Shown here one piece after another: positions 21,992 through 30,031 of a stretch of DNA of 37,633 bases (position 1 is its first letter; every line of letters starts with the position of its first letter). Both the position numbers and the translations under genes were made by a program. The notes below the pieces were generated by a model. That model was given only the letters and a program-made list of their open reading frames with translations. It was not told where the DNA came from and made no database searches. Where the stretch lies: contig NZ_JAQITC010000019.1 in assembly GCF_028618525.1 (NCBI RefSeq), positions 1 to 37,633 of the forward strand. Reading direction: 5' to 3'. Source of the stretch: Bartonella sp. AU55XJBT. GTDB taxonomy: Bacteria > Pseudomonadota > Alphaproteobacteria > Rhizobiales > Rhizobiaceae.

Positions 21992-22873
21992 TTAACGCCC
22001 CCTAATAATTGTTACTCTCTGCTGAGAACTTCCTACGCCAGAAATCAGAGCCACTTTGTTAATAACTGCATCAACAACATATCGATTTCCTATCATGCGA
22101 TAGTTTATTAATCTTTCGCTAGTTTTTTTTAAGAACCCCCCATCATCACCAATAGCAATTAAAGCTGGTGCTGTTCCCCTAACTCCATCACTAGGTAATT
22201 CAATGTAAGTTTTAAACCCGTCTGTATAAACCCGTCTTGGATACCATTTAATTCTTCGATCACTAATCGTAATACGAAAGTTAAAATCAAGAGCAGCTAA
22301 ATTTTGACCTGTTGGTAATGTAGTCCGGCTTTTATCTGTAGCCGCTTTATATGCAGCCCAATCTTGATCTGTATCATCTGGATAAACAAAAGAAAGAAGG
22401 GGAATTGAAGAACTTTGCGTACTAGCAAGTTTGATCATATAAGTACGGCGATCCGTCGTAATAAAGAGATTTGTTGTTAAGCCAGCATCTATAGGCTTTA
22501 CCACAACATAAGTTGTTGATGTTGTACCACTCCCACTCACGGTAGGACTAATCTTCCATCTTACAGTATCACCAGCATGAAGAGAATTTATAGTCTCACC
22601 TACTTGCAACTGAATTGTGCAAACCTCTAATGGTGTACACACCAATGTAGGCAAAGTAGCTCCATAAAGATATTTAATACTGCCGTCACCAGAGTATATA
22701 GGCCTTTTGGGATTATTCTTCCATTGATTTGCCAATTTAATTCCCCATGCTTCCTTATCAGTAAGCATTACTTTTTGAGGAGAAACAAAATTAATGTTGT
22801 GTGATACATCTGTCGCCAGAGCTTTTGATGTTGCCAAAATAACTGTACTTATAAAAATAATTTTTTTTAACAT
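21992..22873 (-). CDS. trbG: TrbG/VirB9-like outer-membrane channel protein
   Basis: A 293-residue secreted protein with a signal peptide (about 1-20, ...KALA), followed by beta-rich VirB9/TrbG domains with LYGATLPTLVCTPLEVCTIQ, DRRTYMIKLAS and a C-terminal NYRMIGNRYVVDAVINKVAL. VirB9 homologues form the outer ring of the channel with the TrbH and TrbI equivalents. It is co-transcribed with trbF and trbH. Confidence 0.92.
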   Translation of the reverse strand: MLKKIIFISTVILATSKALATDVSHNINFVSPQKVMLTDKEAWGIKLANQWKNNPKRPIYSGDGSIKYLYGATLPTLVCTPLEVCTIQLQVGETINSLHAGDTVRWKISPTVSGSGTTSTTYVVVKPIDAGLTTNLFITTDRRTYMIKLASTQSSSIPLLSFVYPDDTDQDWAAYKAATDKSRTTLPTGQNLAALDFNFRITISDRRIKWYPRRVYTDGFKTYIELPSDGVRGTAPALIAIGDDGGFLKKTSERLINYRMIGNRYVVDAVINKVALISGVGSSQQRVTIIRGR

Positions 22874-22908
22874 AAAATTCCCGCTTTACGCATTTACTAT
22901 GATTGATT

Positions 22909-23586
22909 TTAAAGTCTTGGCGTCCATGCAAATTGTTTCACATATAACCCAATAGGATTTACCATTATTTGTTTTTCAGTTTTTGGTATTGCTAAAATAA
23001 CTGTAGCGGTAGCTTGCCAAAGTTTAGTATCAATAATAGCACCTGATCGTGCTCTTTTCTTTTCAGTCCATTCAATTTGCCAAGTATCATCAGAAACAGG
23101 AACAATTGCATTGACTTGAACTTCCACTGTCTCCATTGCAGCACGTGAATAAGGATCATTTTGTTTATGATATTCAACAAGCATGGCATATGCTGGTGAT
23201 TGAGGTAAGGTCATTGAATATGTCTGGTTTATGAGATCTTCTTCTGCTCTCATATCAACATAAACAGTACGTGCCCCAATAATCCAATTACGTAACGCCG
23301 CCCGAATATGGGTCGCATTTGGTTTAGTAGCAACATTTGCCTTTGATAAATGCGTTACCTCACCGACTGAATTGGTTTGCACTATATAAGGAATAATAGT
23401 TTCTTCATTTGATTTCCAAATGAATGCTCCTACTGACATTGCAGTAATAATAATCATTCCAAAAGTTGCTAAGCGCCAATTATTAGCAGACTTAATATAA
23501 TCCCCATACCTTTCCATCCATTCTTTACGCGCTATAATATATGGATTAGAGGGTTTGTCCTTTATAGAATCTTTGCTTTTCTTCAC
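22909..23586 (-). CDS. trbF: TrbF/VirB8-like inner-membrane protein
   Basis: A 225-residue protein with one N-terminal transmembrane helix (about 42-59) and a VirB8-like periplasmic domain ending NPIGLYVKQFAWTPRL, a TrbF signature. It starts at GTG 23584-23586 with a GGGGGG ribosome binding site. It is the first gene of the trbF-I operon. The 160 bp before it (23587-23746) are AT-rich and should hold its promoter, but no clear match stands out. Confidence 0.9.
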   Translation of the reverse strand: MKKSKDSIKDKPSNPYIIARKEWMERYGDYIKSANNWRLATFGMIIITAMSVGAFIWKSNEETIIPYIVQTNSVGEVTHLSKANVATKPNATHIRAALRNWIIGARTVYVDMRAEEDLINQTYSMTLPQSPAYAMLVEYHKQNDPYSRAAMETVEVQVNAIVPVSDDTWQIEWTEKKRARSGAIIDTKLWQATATVILAIPKTEKQIMVNPIGLYVKQFAWTPRL

Positions 23587-23746
23587 AGTCCCCCCTTAGA
23601 TTATAAAACTAAACAGCTCTCTTTAAAGATAAATTAACTTTCTTATGAAACATTTTTTTTCAATGTGAAGAAAACAATTTTGACTTATCCATAAAATAAT
23701 TATCTAAAATCAAAAAAAATATAATTTTAGACTAAAAAAACACACC

Positions 23747-25654
23747 TTAAGTCTCTCTTTCTTTAGCTGAAATGTCTTTAACACCATTTTTTGTAATCTT
23801 GACTTTTGTGCCTTTTTTCCAATACCCAGCTTGAATAAAACCTCTCTTTGTAGTCTTCTTGACAAAAATTTTATTGTCTAATTCAAAAAGAAGAATGTTT
23901 TTGCCCCCAACTCTCCTACGCCCTGTATAATTAAATACAGACTCCTCACCATTCCACATAACATGAGAAAAATTTTTAGCATATTGATTGCGCTCTTTTA
24001 TCCATTCTTGAATTGGATCATTAATATTATTTTTTTTATGTCTACTTACTTCATTTTTAAGGTCATTAAGAATAGGATCAGAAAATAAAACGTTCATATC
24101 ATGAATACCAGCCAATCGTGCAACTTCTTTTTTAAATTCCTCTGTACCATTTAATATGAGAGGCTGATCTTTAAATTTTTCAGCAGCGAGACTTAACGCA
24201 ATATAAGCAGACCCTGTAGTGAATTTTTGCGCATGAATTTTCTCTCCAGCATCAATAATGCTCCCACCATCAATAGTCCTATATAGAATATTTCCATTTC
24301 TTAAAAAATAAGGATTTAGATTTTTACGTAGAAAAATACCCGTTTTCAAAGCCGTTTTCGCAGTTAATAAATTATCAGACAAAATAGTTTGACGCTCATT
24401 TATGGAATGCAAAACATCCATAGCATCTCTGTCACCGATATTTGCTTGCTGATGTAACCAATCGAACCAATTTGGAAACCTAGTTTCTGCCAATTTCCTT
24501 TTAACTTTTTCTTGTTTTTTTTTAAACTCTTGCTGTTTAAGTGCTTTTTGTAATTTCAATGTATTTCGAAGTGTCGCGCGTGAACTTTTAGGCATTAACC
24601 TCAACAAAGAACACTGTTGTTTATACCAAACAAAAATCTCATTATAAAAAGCATGTTTTTGCATCCGTAATATTTGATATTTTCTCTGGCGTTCTATTTT
24701 ACTTATTTTTTTCTGCTCTTCATACCGAGAGTATAAAAGTGTCTTAGCTTTACTTCTTTTTCCATAGGGAAATGGTGTATATCGTTTATGCCCTGCTGTC
24801 TTTACTACTTTATAAGGACCAAGTCTTTTTTCAAGAGAAGATAAAGAAAATCCTCTATCACAACTACTAGCTTTCACCCATAAATCAAGATCGGGAGATC
24901 CTATGACTAATCCATTTCCTCTTTTTTTTATAATGAGACCATGAGCGGCAAAACTTTCATGAAGTTCTGACCAATCTGTAAAAGTAAATTCTTTAATTAT
25001 GCCTCTTACATATGTTGTGAGAGATTCTATACCTGTTCTATACTCAAAATCTTTTCTTTTTTCCTGTTTCGTATTTCCAATATCATCGACTTCATCTTCA
25101 AGAGACTGTTTTTCGTTTCCATGTGGCGTATTGATCAAATTATATTCCCGTTCAATTTTTAGACAGGTTTTCATAAGTGTACGCTTATCGAAAAAAGGTT
25201 CATGATTACGAAAATTTTCGGGATTTATTTTATTAATGGCAATGTGAACATGGAGATTATCTGTATCTTTATGGATAGCTGAAATTCGTTGATGATTTTC
25301 ATAACCTAATGCTGCACAGAACTTATTTTCAATTGCATAAAGTGTTTCTCTATCTGGAATTTCTCCAGCTGGAAAAGATAACACTAAATGATATGTTTTA
25401 TCAGTCTTTGATTTTTTATTTTGATCTTGAGTTTTTAAAATAAACTCTGTTGCCATAACTGGATCGTCCGTATGGCAATTTGTAACTCTTACTGATGCTA
25501 CCTTTTTACTGTTTTGTATATTGCTATCAAGTATGTAATCAGATGTAAGTTTCCAATCTCTTGGCAAAACCCCACCATCCAAATCCATAATATAACGAGC
25601 CAATCGCGCTATATTTGATGTTGATTTTTTTCTTTCAATACGTTTAGCAATCAT
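23747..25654 (-). CDS. traI: TraI relaxase (MOB-P family)
   Basis: A 635-residue relaxase close in layout to RP4 TraI. The catalytic tyrosine is probably Tyr21 in LARYIMD (RP4 Tyr22). Motif II is TDKTYHLVLSF, and the metal-binding motif III is HKDTDNLHVHIAINKI (His128, His135, His137). The C-terminus (about 465-545) resembles the LPD7 region, with YRTIDGGSIIDAGEKI. It nicks oriT and leads the strand into the recipient. Its ATG overlaps the traJ stop (ATGA). No primase or helicase domain follows, unlike the long F-type relaxases. Confidence 0.93.
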   Translation of the reverse strand: MIAKRIERKKSTSNIARLARYIMDLDGGVLPRDWKLTSDYILDSNIQNSKKVASVRVTNCHTDDPVMATEFILKTQDQNKKSKTDKTYHLVLSFPAGEIPDRETLYAIENKFCAALGYENHQRISAIHKDTDNLHVHIAINKINPENFRNHEPFFDKRTLMKTCLKIEREYNLINTPHGNEKQSLEDEVDDIGNTKQEKRKDFEYRTGIESLTTYVRGIIKEFTFTDWSELHESFAAHGLIIKKRGNGLVIGSPDLDLWVKASSCDRGFSLSSLEKRLGPYKVVKTAGHKRYTPFPYGKRSKAKTLLYSRYEEQKKISKIERQRKYQILRMQKHAFYNEIFVWYKQQCSLLRLMPKSSRATLRNTLKLQKALKQQEFKKKQEKVKRKLAETRFPNWFDWLHQQANIGDRDAMDVLHSINERQTILSDNLLTAKTALKTGIFLRKNLNPYFLRNGNILYRTIDGGSIIDAGEKIHAQKFTTGSAYIALSLAAEKFKDQPLILNGTEEFKKEVARLAGIHDMNVLFSDPILNDLKNEVSRHKKNNINDPIQEWIKERNQYAKNFSHVMWNGEESVFNYTGRRRVGGKNILLFELDNKIFVKKTTKRGFIQAGYWKKGTKVKITKNGVKDISAKERET

Positions 25655-25980
25655 AAAGTGGATATTTTTTCAAAAATTTGTTTTTGGAGTGCACGAAAAT
25701 CCACCATCATTTGATTTATATCTTTTGGCGCTCCACCTTTTCCATTATTTGTAACTAACCATAATTTTAATAAGCCTGCTACTCTTCCTAAATCACCCTG
25801 GAACTTAGTTAAATCTTTTACTACCTCATAATCTATATTAGCTTTTACAGGTTCAAGCTGTCCAGTGGTACGTAGATAAGTGGAAATCGATAAACCCGTC
25901 TGCTTGGCATTTTCTTCTATGCTTTCCTTTTCTTCAAATGTGCACCAAACACTTAATCTATATTTTCGTGGTCGTGTCAT
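25651..25980 (-). CDS. traJ: TraJ relaxosome oriT-binding protein (MobC/ribbon-helix-helix type)
   Basis: A 109-residue DNA-binding protein. A GAGGA ribosome binding site five bases before ATG 25980 fixes the start, excluding a 9-codon upstream extension. The N-terminal part (KYRLSVWCTFEEKESIEENA, GLSISTYLR) is a ribbon-helix-helix; the C-terminal GDLGRVAGLLKLWL is conserved in TraJ and MobC. In RP4, TraJ binds next to nic and recruits TraI. It is directly adjacent to the candidate oriT. Confidence 0.88.
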   Translation of the reverse strand: MTRPRKYRLSVWCTFEEKESIEENAKQTGLSISTYLRTTGQLEPVKANIDYEVVKDLTKFQGDLGRVAGLLKLWLVTNNGKGGAPKDINQMMVDFRALQKQIFEKISTL

Positions 25981-26057
25981 TTTTATCCTCTTAAATTGCG
26001 GTAGCAATCAAACCTCGTAGAGCAAGATACGTTGAGCATTTATGCGAAATAAGTTGA

Positions 26058-26095
26058 GTAATGTTAGTTGCGTAGCGCTACATTACACATCTTGC
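26058..26095 (+). other. oriT: Candidate oriT nic region
   Basis: An inverted repeat GTAATGT (26058-26064) with ACATTAC (26080-26086) is followed at once by ACATCTTG-CC. This matches the IncP nic layout (YATCCTG-C eight bases after the repeat), so the nick would fall between 26094 and 26095 on the plus strand. The site lies between divergent traJ and traK, exactly as in RP4. With this polarity traK-L-M enter first and the relaxase last. The rest of 25981-26226 is AT-rich non-coding. Confidence 0.7.
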
Positions 26096-26226
26096 CATTT
26101 TCTGAAATAAAAATTTTTATAAAACTTACTAAAATATCTCTTTAATTGACAATAATATCATTTTTTTGTAGAGATTTGATAAGTTTTGCAAAGTTTTTGA
26201 TTTTTTTATAAAAATATGGCGAGTTA

Positions 26227-26550
26227 ATGAAACAAAAAACTAAATGGGGGAAAATGCGAATAGTCTTTATAGCCAACAAAGCTTTAATTTTAAAATCTAT
26301 TGAAGAAGGGTATTCCCTAAAAGAAATTTTAAGAAAAAATCCAAATTTAAATATTTCATATGATGCCCTAGCATCATATGTGCGAAAGTATTTTAGAAAA
26401 AATCTTGAGAGGACTTCATCAGATTTATCAGTAAAAACTGAATCCACAGAAGCTTCTAAAGAAGCTACTTCTGCTAATCCTATTACAACAAAACAAAAAT
26501 CATGTACATTTATACACGATACAAACAAAAAGTTAGAGGATATGATATGA
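26227..26550 (+). CDS. traK: TraK-like oriT-binding protein
   Basis: A 107-residue basic protein with FIANKALILKSIEEGYSLKE followed by LNISYDALASYVRKYFRK, which follows RP4 TraK (FLAVKDDVQAALDAGYAMKT then IPFRYETFLKHVKR). RP4 TraK binds and wraps the leading side of oriT. An alternative start is ATG 26254, which has a better GGGGG ribosome binding site but drops nine residues. It overlaps traL by ATGA. Confidence 0.82.
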   Translation: MKQKTKWGKMRIVFIANKALILKSIEEGYSLKEILRKNPNLNISYDALASYVRKYFRKNLERTSSDLSVKTESTEASKEATSANPITTKQKSCTFIHDTNKKLEDMI

Positions 26551-27272
26551 CAAATATTCACATGACCTTACAAGGTAAAGGAGGCGTAGGAAAATCCTTT
26601 GTAGCTAGTCTTGTGATGCAATATTTACTAGAAAACAAAATAAACGTAAGAGGTATAGACACTGATCCTGTTAATCAAACTTTTGCTAACTACAAAAATT
26701 TTAATGTAAAACATTTAAAACTTCTCGAGCAAAGTGTAATTATTCCACGTAATTTTGATGCTCTTATGGAAGAATTGCTTAATTCTAATTGCCAATATGT
26801 TATTGATAATGGAGCTACAACATTTTTACCCCTAGCCTATTATTTAAAAGAAAACGAAGCTTTTGATATATTAGCCACTGCTAAAAAAAATGTAATTATT
26901 CATACAATTATCACTGGTGGACAAGCATTAGCCGATACATTATCTGGATTATTTTCTATATGTACCCAAATTCCACAAACAGCAAATATTGTGGTGTGGA
27001 AAAATGAATTTTTTGGACCCATAACAGCCAATGGAAAAAACTTTGAAGAAATGAAAATATTTGAAGAAACTAAAGAAAGAATTTCAGCTATTATTACAAT
27101 TCCACAGCAGACATCGAGCACTTTTGGTGAAGATATCAAAACAATGCTTGATAAAAAACTAACCTTTAATGAAATTACAAATTCAAATGAATTCAGTATT
27201 ATGGCTAAAAGCCGATTAGCACGTGTAAAAAATATGTTATTTAATCAAATAGCTATTATTCCAGGAATATAA
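26547..27272 (+). CDS. traL: TraL-like ParA-family ATPase
   Basis: A 241-residue P-loop protein with HMTLQGKGGVGKSFVASLV (deviant Walker A) and GIDTDPVNQTFANYKNF, the pattern of RP4 TraL. An AGAGGA ribosome binding site six bases before ATG 26547 shows the start. The role of TraL is not settled; it is conserved in the leading-region traK-L-M operon and may help position the relaxosome. Distinct from the partition ParA at 30032. Confidence 0.88.
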   Translation: MTNIHMTLQGKGGVGKSFVASLVMQYLLENKINVRGIDTDPVNQTFANYKNFNVKHLKLLEQSVIIPRNFDALMEELLNSNCQYVIDNGATTFLPLAYYLKENEAFDILATAKKNVIIHTIITGGQALADTLSGLFSICTQIPQTANIVVWKNEFFGPITANGKNFEEMKIFEETKERISAIITIPQQTSSTFGEDIKTMLDKKLTFNEITNSNEFSIMAKSRLARVKNMLFNQIAIIPGI

Positions 27273-27273
27273 A

Positions 27274-27744
27274 ATGTCCATTGATATTGATGCCATTAGG
27301 CAAAAAATAACTAAAGAATTTAATCAACTTATTCCACCAAATGATCCAATTCTCATGACCGTTTTTTTATCTGATATAATGTTAGATTCAGCTTTAAAAA
27401 CACTTCACGAAAATCAAAATCAAATGATCAATTACATTTTAACTGCGCGTAATGCTATGGTAGAGGAGGAAAAAAAAACAGCTGGAAAATTAATAACTGA
27501 AGCGGCCACATATATAAATAAAGAAATCAGCGAAGAAATCAATAAAAACTTGAATTCTATTTCCGAACAAATGAGATTATATCAAATCTCATTATCTAAA
27601 ATGTCTACTGTAAAATCGAATATAGACGAAAACATAGAAAGATTTTTAAAAAAAATCAAAAATTATGGCATATTAATAAGTGCTAGTTTATTAGCAAATA
27701 TTCTCTGTCTTTTTGCTCTTATAATTCATTATTATATAAATTAA
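27274..27744 (+). CDS. traM: TraM-like membrane-anchored conjugation protein
   Basis: A 156-residue protein with an early NDPILMTV motif like RP4 TraM (NDPVL), a long coiled-coil (about 60-130) and a single C-terminal transmembrane helix (about 133-153). It follows traL by one base and completes the traK-L-M operon, which a strong terminator closes. Confidence 0.8.
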   Translation: MSIDIDAIRQKITKEFNQLIPPNDPILMTVFLSDIMLDSALKTLHENQNQMINYILTARNAMVEEEKKTAGKLITEAATYINKEISEEINKNLNSISEQMRLYQISLSKMSTVKSNIDENIERFLKKIKNYGILISASLLANILCLFALIIHYYIN

Positions 27745-27788
27745 TATTTTAAAAATTCTTCTTCAGTATTTACTTCTCGCAATGAAGC

Positions 27789-27815
27789 CGCATCTTTATG
27801 ATGCGACTTTTTTTT
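27789..27815 (+). terminator. Rho-independent terminator of traK-L-M
   Basis: CGCATC (27789-27794) pairs with GATGCG (27800-27805) around TTTAT, followed by a run of eight T. Confidence 0.85.
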
Positions 27816-27850
27816 CTCTTTACAAATTAGGCGCCCCCCACACCTATTAT

Positions 27851-28516
27851 TTATGCTGCTGCAACCGTTTTAACAATGTTATCGCTTTCATAAACTTCAC
27901 AATTTATAGGAACCAAAGTTATACGGCTCCGTCTTTTTATATTTGCATTGCCATATACATTACCTTTAATTATGAAATAACCAGAAATCTTCGCATTTCC
28001 ATAAACAGAGCCATAAACATTAGTATGACACCCCACGCTAGCATTCCCATAAACCTTGCCATAAATTTTAGAAGTACCACTAACAACAGCATGATCATAA
28101 ACCTCAGCATTGCTATGAATACGTGCGCTACCGGATAATTTTGCATTCCCATAAACTCTTGCACGATGATAAACCCAAGCATTATAGGAAATATGAGCAT
28201 TATCATAAACATGCGCATTCATATAAACGCGAGCATATCCACATACATGAGCATTTCCATAAACATGACCACAAACGACAGCATTATCACAAATAATGGC
28301 ATTTTCATAAACACAGCCATCACTATAAACCCACGCATTATCACCAACCCAGCAATTGCCATCATGTGATAAGTTGGCTTCCTTTTCAATAAAACCACCA
28401 AGGTCACCAGCTTTAACATCACCAAAATCTCTTAATGAACGAATGCGATAAAGAATAGTGTTATCAACTTGTTTGGTTTCACTTGTAAATTCATATTTTT
28501 TTGAGATAACGTTCAT
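27851..28516 (-). CDS. Left-handed beta-helix repeat protein (YdcK-like)
   Basis: A 221-residue protein. After an N-terminal cap (residues 1-50, with LRDFGDVKAGDLGGFIEKEA and LSHDGNCWVGDNAWV), it is almost entirely hexapeptide-like repeats of the form V-Y-G-N-A-x (VYGNAHVCGYARVYMNAHVY and so on), about 20 turns in all. It matches YdcK-type phage and bacterial proteins of unknown function, predicted left-handed beta-helices. The ATG at 28516 has an AAGGAG ribosome binding site six bases upstream, so a longer frame from 28576 is rejected. It sits alone between the transfer operon and the RNA region, with a long structured leader and a good promoter. No enzymatic motif is seen; a surface-mimicking or binding role is speculation. 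Confidence 0.85.
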   Translation of the reverse strand: MNVISKKYEFTSETKQVDNTILYRIRSLRDFGDVKAGDLGGFIEKEANLSHDGNCWVGDNAWVYSDGCVYENAIICDNAVVCGHVYGNAHVCGYARVYMNAHVYDNAHISYNAWVYHRARVYGNAKLSGSARIHSNAEVYDHAVVSGTSKIYGKVYGNASVGCHTNVYGSVYGNAKISGYFIIKGNVYGNANIKRRSRITLVPINCEVYESDNIVKTVAAA

Positions 28517-28750
28517 AATGAACTCCTTTAGGATAATGTTTTGAATTGACGTCTTATAAAGACGCCGGGTGCTCAAAACACAGCCTAAAGTCTGTTGTTA
28601 TGCTTTTCCCGTAAGGGTATTATATGACATAACTACACCCGACAAAATCATTATACGTTTTTTAAACACAAAAGACAGTCAGTTTTTGAAAAGCAGAGAA
28701 AGATTGTTTCGTAATCCATTCGCTTTAGGTTTAGTGTTTTGATCACTTAA
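28517..28750 (-). promoter_or_regulatory. Long structured 5' leader of the beta-helix gene
   Basis: About 230 nt of leader contain a nested structure. CACCCG (28636-28641) pairs with CGGGTG (28566-28571) and encloses CATAAC (28628-28633) with GTTATG (28597-28602). Hairpins lie inside and after it: CCC-GTAA-GGG at 28608-28617, ACAG/CTGT at 28580-28595, and CGTCTT-ATA-AAGACG at 28550-28564, close to the ribosome binding site. This is far more structure than expected in such AT-rich DNA and looks like a cis-regulatory RNA. I recognise no known riboswitch class. Confidence 0.6.
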
Positions 28751-28755
28751 GTATT

Positions 28756-28784
28756 TATATAACAAAATACCCATTTATTGTCAA
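28756..28784 (-). promoter_or_regulatory. Promoter of the beta-helix gene
   Basis: On the minus strand, TTGACA (28779-28784), a perfect -35, lies 17 bp from TATATA (28756-28761). Confidence 0.7.
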
Positions 28785-28876
28785 CTATTTTATTATTTTT
28801 TTGATATTTTTTATAATATTTTCAAATATATAAAGCATAAAATGCCTTATAATTTTTATTTGCTTTTTTGACTATG

Positions 28877-29100
28877 GCGCCCTTATTAGCTCTACCCTTA
28901 TAATCATGATTTCGGAGCCGCGTGAGAAGGACAAAACAAGCCTCTATGGTTCTAGGTCCAGGACGCCGTTAGGCGCCCCGTAGGGGTTTCCTTGACCTTA
29001 AGAACCAAGGCTTGTTAGTCCTCTCATTAAACGCGGATCTGATCTCATGATTTTGGTGAGCGTACGGAGAGTTTGAGAGGCGGTAGCCTCTCATTAAAAA
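28877..29100 (+). ncRNA. Structured RNA of about 220 nt, Bartonella Brt-like
   Basis: The region can fold into an ordered set of stems: GAGAAGGAC (28924-28932) with GTCCTCTC (29018-29025), AACAAGCC (28935-28942) with GGCTTGTT (29009-29016), TGGTTCT (28947-28953) with AGAACCA (29001-29007), AGGTC (28954-28958) with GACCT (28994-28998), then two inner hairpins CGCC-GTTA-GGCG (28964-28975) and CCCC-GTA-GGGG (28976-28986). A final hairpin GAGAGGC-GGTA-GCCTCTC lies at 29075-29092. A decayed relative is at 1720-1916. It is upstream of, and on the same strand as, an XRE regulator. In Bartonella henselae, RNAs of about 200 nt (Brt family) lie in tandem with small DNA-binding proteins (Trp); this arrangement is the same, though the family assignment is from arrangement and size. 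Confidence 0.65.
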
Positions 29101-29242
29101 ACAAAGTTTTAAAAAAATATTTTTATTGCCAATCTTCTGAAATTACTTTACTACTTTAAAAGTATTTTTGGTCGTGTACGCAGCGATCAATAGGGAAATA
29201 AAGCCCTAAGTTCGAGAGTAAAAATTAGCCACTGTGTGGTCA

Positions 29243-29368
29243 CCCGGAATTCCGGGAGTTTTTGTTATGTCCAGGTGCTATAAGCACTAAAAGCAAAAAG
29301 CTGACTCGAACTCAGTACTTTATTACTCCCGGAATACCATGCGAGGGCGCTCGCAACCGGAGGGGGTA
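29243..29368 (+). promoter_or_regulatory. Switch-like leader: terminator, antiterminator and SD-sequestering stem
   Basis: Four segments can pair in alternative ways. A, CCCGG (29243-29247) with B, CCGGG (29252-29256), forms a hairpin followed by AGTTTTTG, a terminator. B, ATTCCGGGAG (29249-29258), also pairs perfectly over 10 bp with C, CTCCCGGAAT (29326-29335), enclosing two small hairpins (GTGCT-ATA-AGCAC and CTGA/TCAG). C can instead pair as TACTCCC (29324-29330) with D, GGGGGTA (29362-29368), hiding the ribosome binding site of the XRE gene; a hairpin GCGAG-GGCG-CTCGC lies inside that loop. This is the layout of an attenuator or riboswitch. Confidence 0.65.
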
Positions 29369-29372
29369 CAAA

Positions 29373-29729
29373 GTGCAAAATAAATCCCAACATATAAATG
29401 ACTTATTTATAGGCAAAAAAATTCGCCTCAAAAGAGAAACGTTGAAAATGTCTCAAAAACAATTAGGAGACCTCTTAGGAGTGACCTTCCAACAAATCCA
29501 AAAATATGAAAAAGCTACAAACCGCATAGGAGCTGGACGTTTGCAGCAAATTGCTGACATATTCGGTGTTGATATCTCCTTTTTTTATACCGATATTTCC
29601 AAAAAAGGAAATTTTTCATACCCTTATGATGAAGGAATTTCCAGTAAAGAAGAATACTTCCTTTTAAAAGGTTTTAGACAACTTAATTCTAAAAAACAGA
29701 AAGCAATTTTGTGGTTAATTGCCGAATAG
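29373..29729 (+). CDS. XRE-family transcriptional regulator (Trp-like)
   Basis: A 118-residue protein with an HTH_3 domain at about residues 12-66 (IRLKRETLKMSQKQLGDLLG, VTFQQIQKYEKATNRIGAGR). The start is taken as GTG 29373 because AGGGGG lies six bases upstream; the open frame extends upstream to 29262, but that part overlaps the terminator and antiterminator and looks non-coding. The C-terminal 50 residues are of unknown fold. Its leader (29243-29368) and the structured RNA before it suggest RNA-controlled expression. It may regulate plasmid or chromosomal genes; targets are unknown. Confidence 0.82.
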   Translation: MQNKSQHINDLFIGKKIRLKRETLKMSQKQLGDLLGVTFQQIQKYEKATNRIGAGRLQQIADIFGVDISFFYTDISKKGNFSYPYDEGISSKEEYFLLKGFRQLNSKKQKAILWLIAE

Positions 29730-29750
29730 AAAAAACTTTTCAAACTATTG

Positions 29751-30017
29751 CTAATCACTCTGCTCATAAGCATTCATTAATATTTCTAAAAAATCACCAT
29801 GTCGATAGCGCTCTCGTTTGGCCATAGATTTAAAACGATTAATTATAGTAATGCTCGTTTTAATATTTATCTGTGACTCATCAGATTGTTCACGACTTGG
29901 AAAGGTTACTGCTCTATCTATTTCTTTACGTTCTACAGTGCTAAAAGTGGATTTAGCTTGTCGTGGTTTAAAATCCTCAAGATCTGAAAAATTTAATGGT
30001 TTTCTTTCCGTACTCAT
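29751..30017 (-). CDS. Ribbon-helix-helix partition partner (ParB-like)
   Basis: An 88-residue protein: a disordered basic N-terminus (about 1-45), then a ribbon-helix-helix (INIKTSITIINRFKSMAKRE, HGDFLEILMNAY). It follows parA by 14 bp on the same strand, with an AAGGA ribosome binding site. Short ParA proteins pair with small ribbon-helix-helix centromere-binding proteins that also repress their own operon. The palindromes at 30727-30758 and 392-419 are the natural binding sites; this is inference. Confidence 0.75.
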   Translation of the reverse strand: MSTERKPLNFSDLEDFKPRQAKSTFSTVERKEIDRAVTFPSREQSDESQINIKTSITIINRFKSMAKRERYRHGDFLEILMNAYEQSD

Positions 30018-30031
30018 TCTTTAGTTCCTTC

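Noticed and set aside
26015..26035. Second nic-like motif on the minus strand (TATCTTGC)
   Set aside because: It lacks an inverted repeat ending eight bases before it; the plus-strand site at 26094 has both features and the expected polarity.
26142..26561. Minus-strand open frame of 139 codons opposite traK
   Set aside because: It is antisense to traK, which has clear homology and overlaps traL in operon fashion; no ribosome binding site is seen.
29262..29372. N-terminal extension of the XRE gene from a TTG start
   Set aside because: The extension runs through the terminator and antiterminator and lacks homology to HTH proteins; the GTG at 29373 has a good ribosome binding site.
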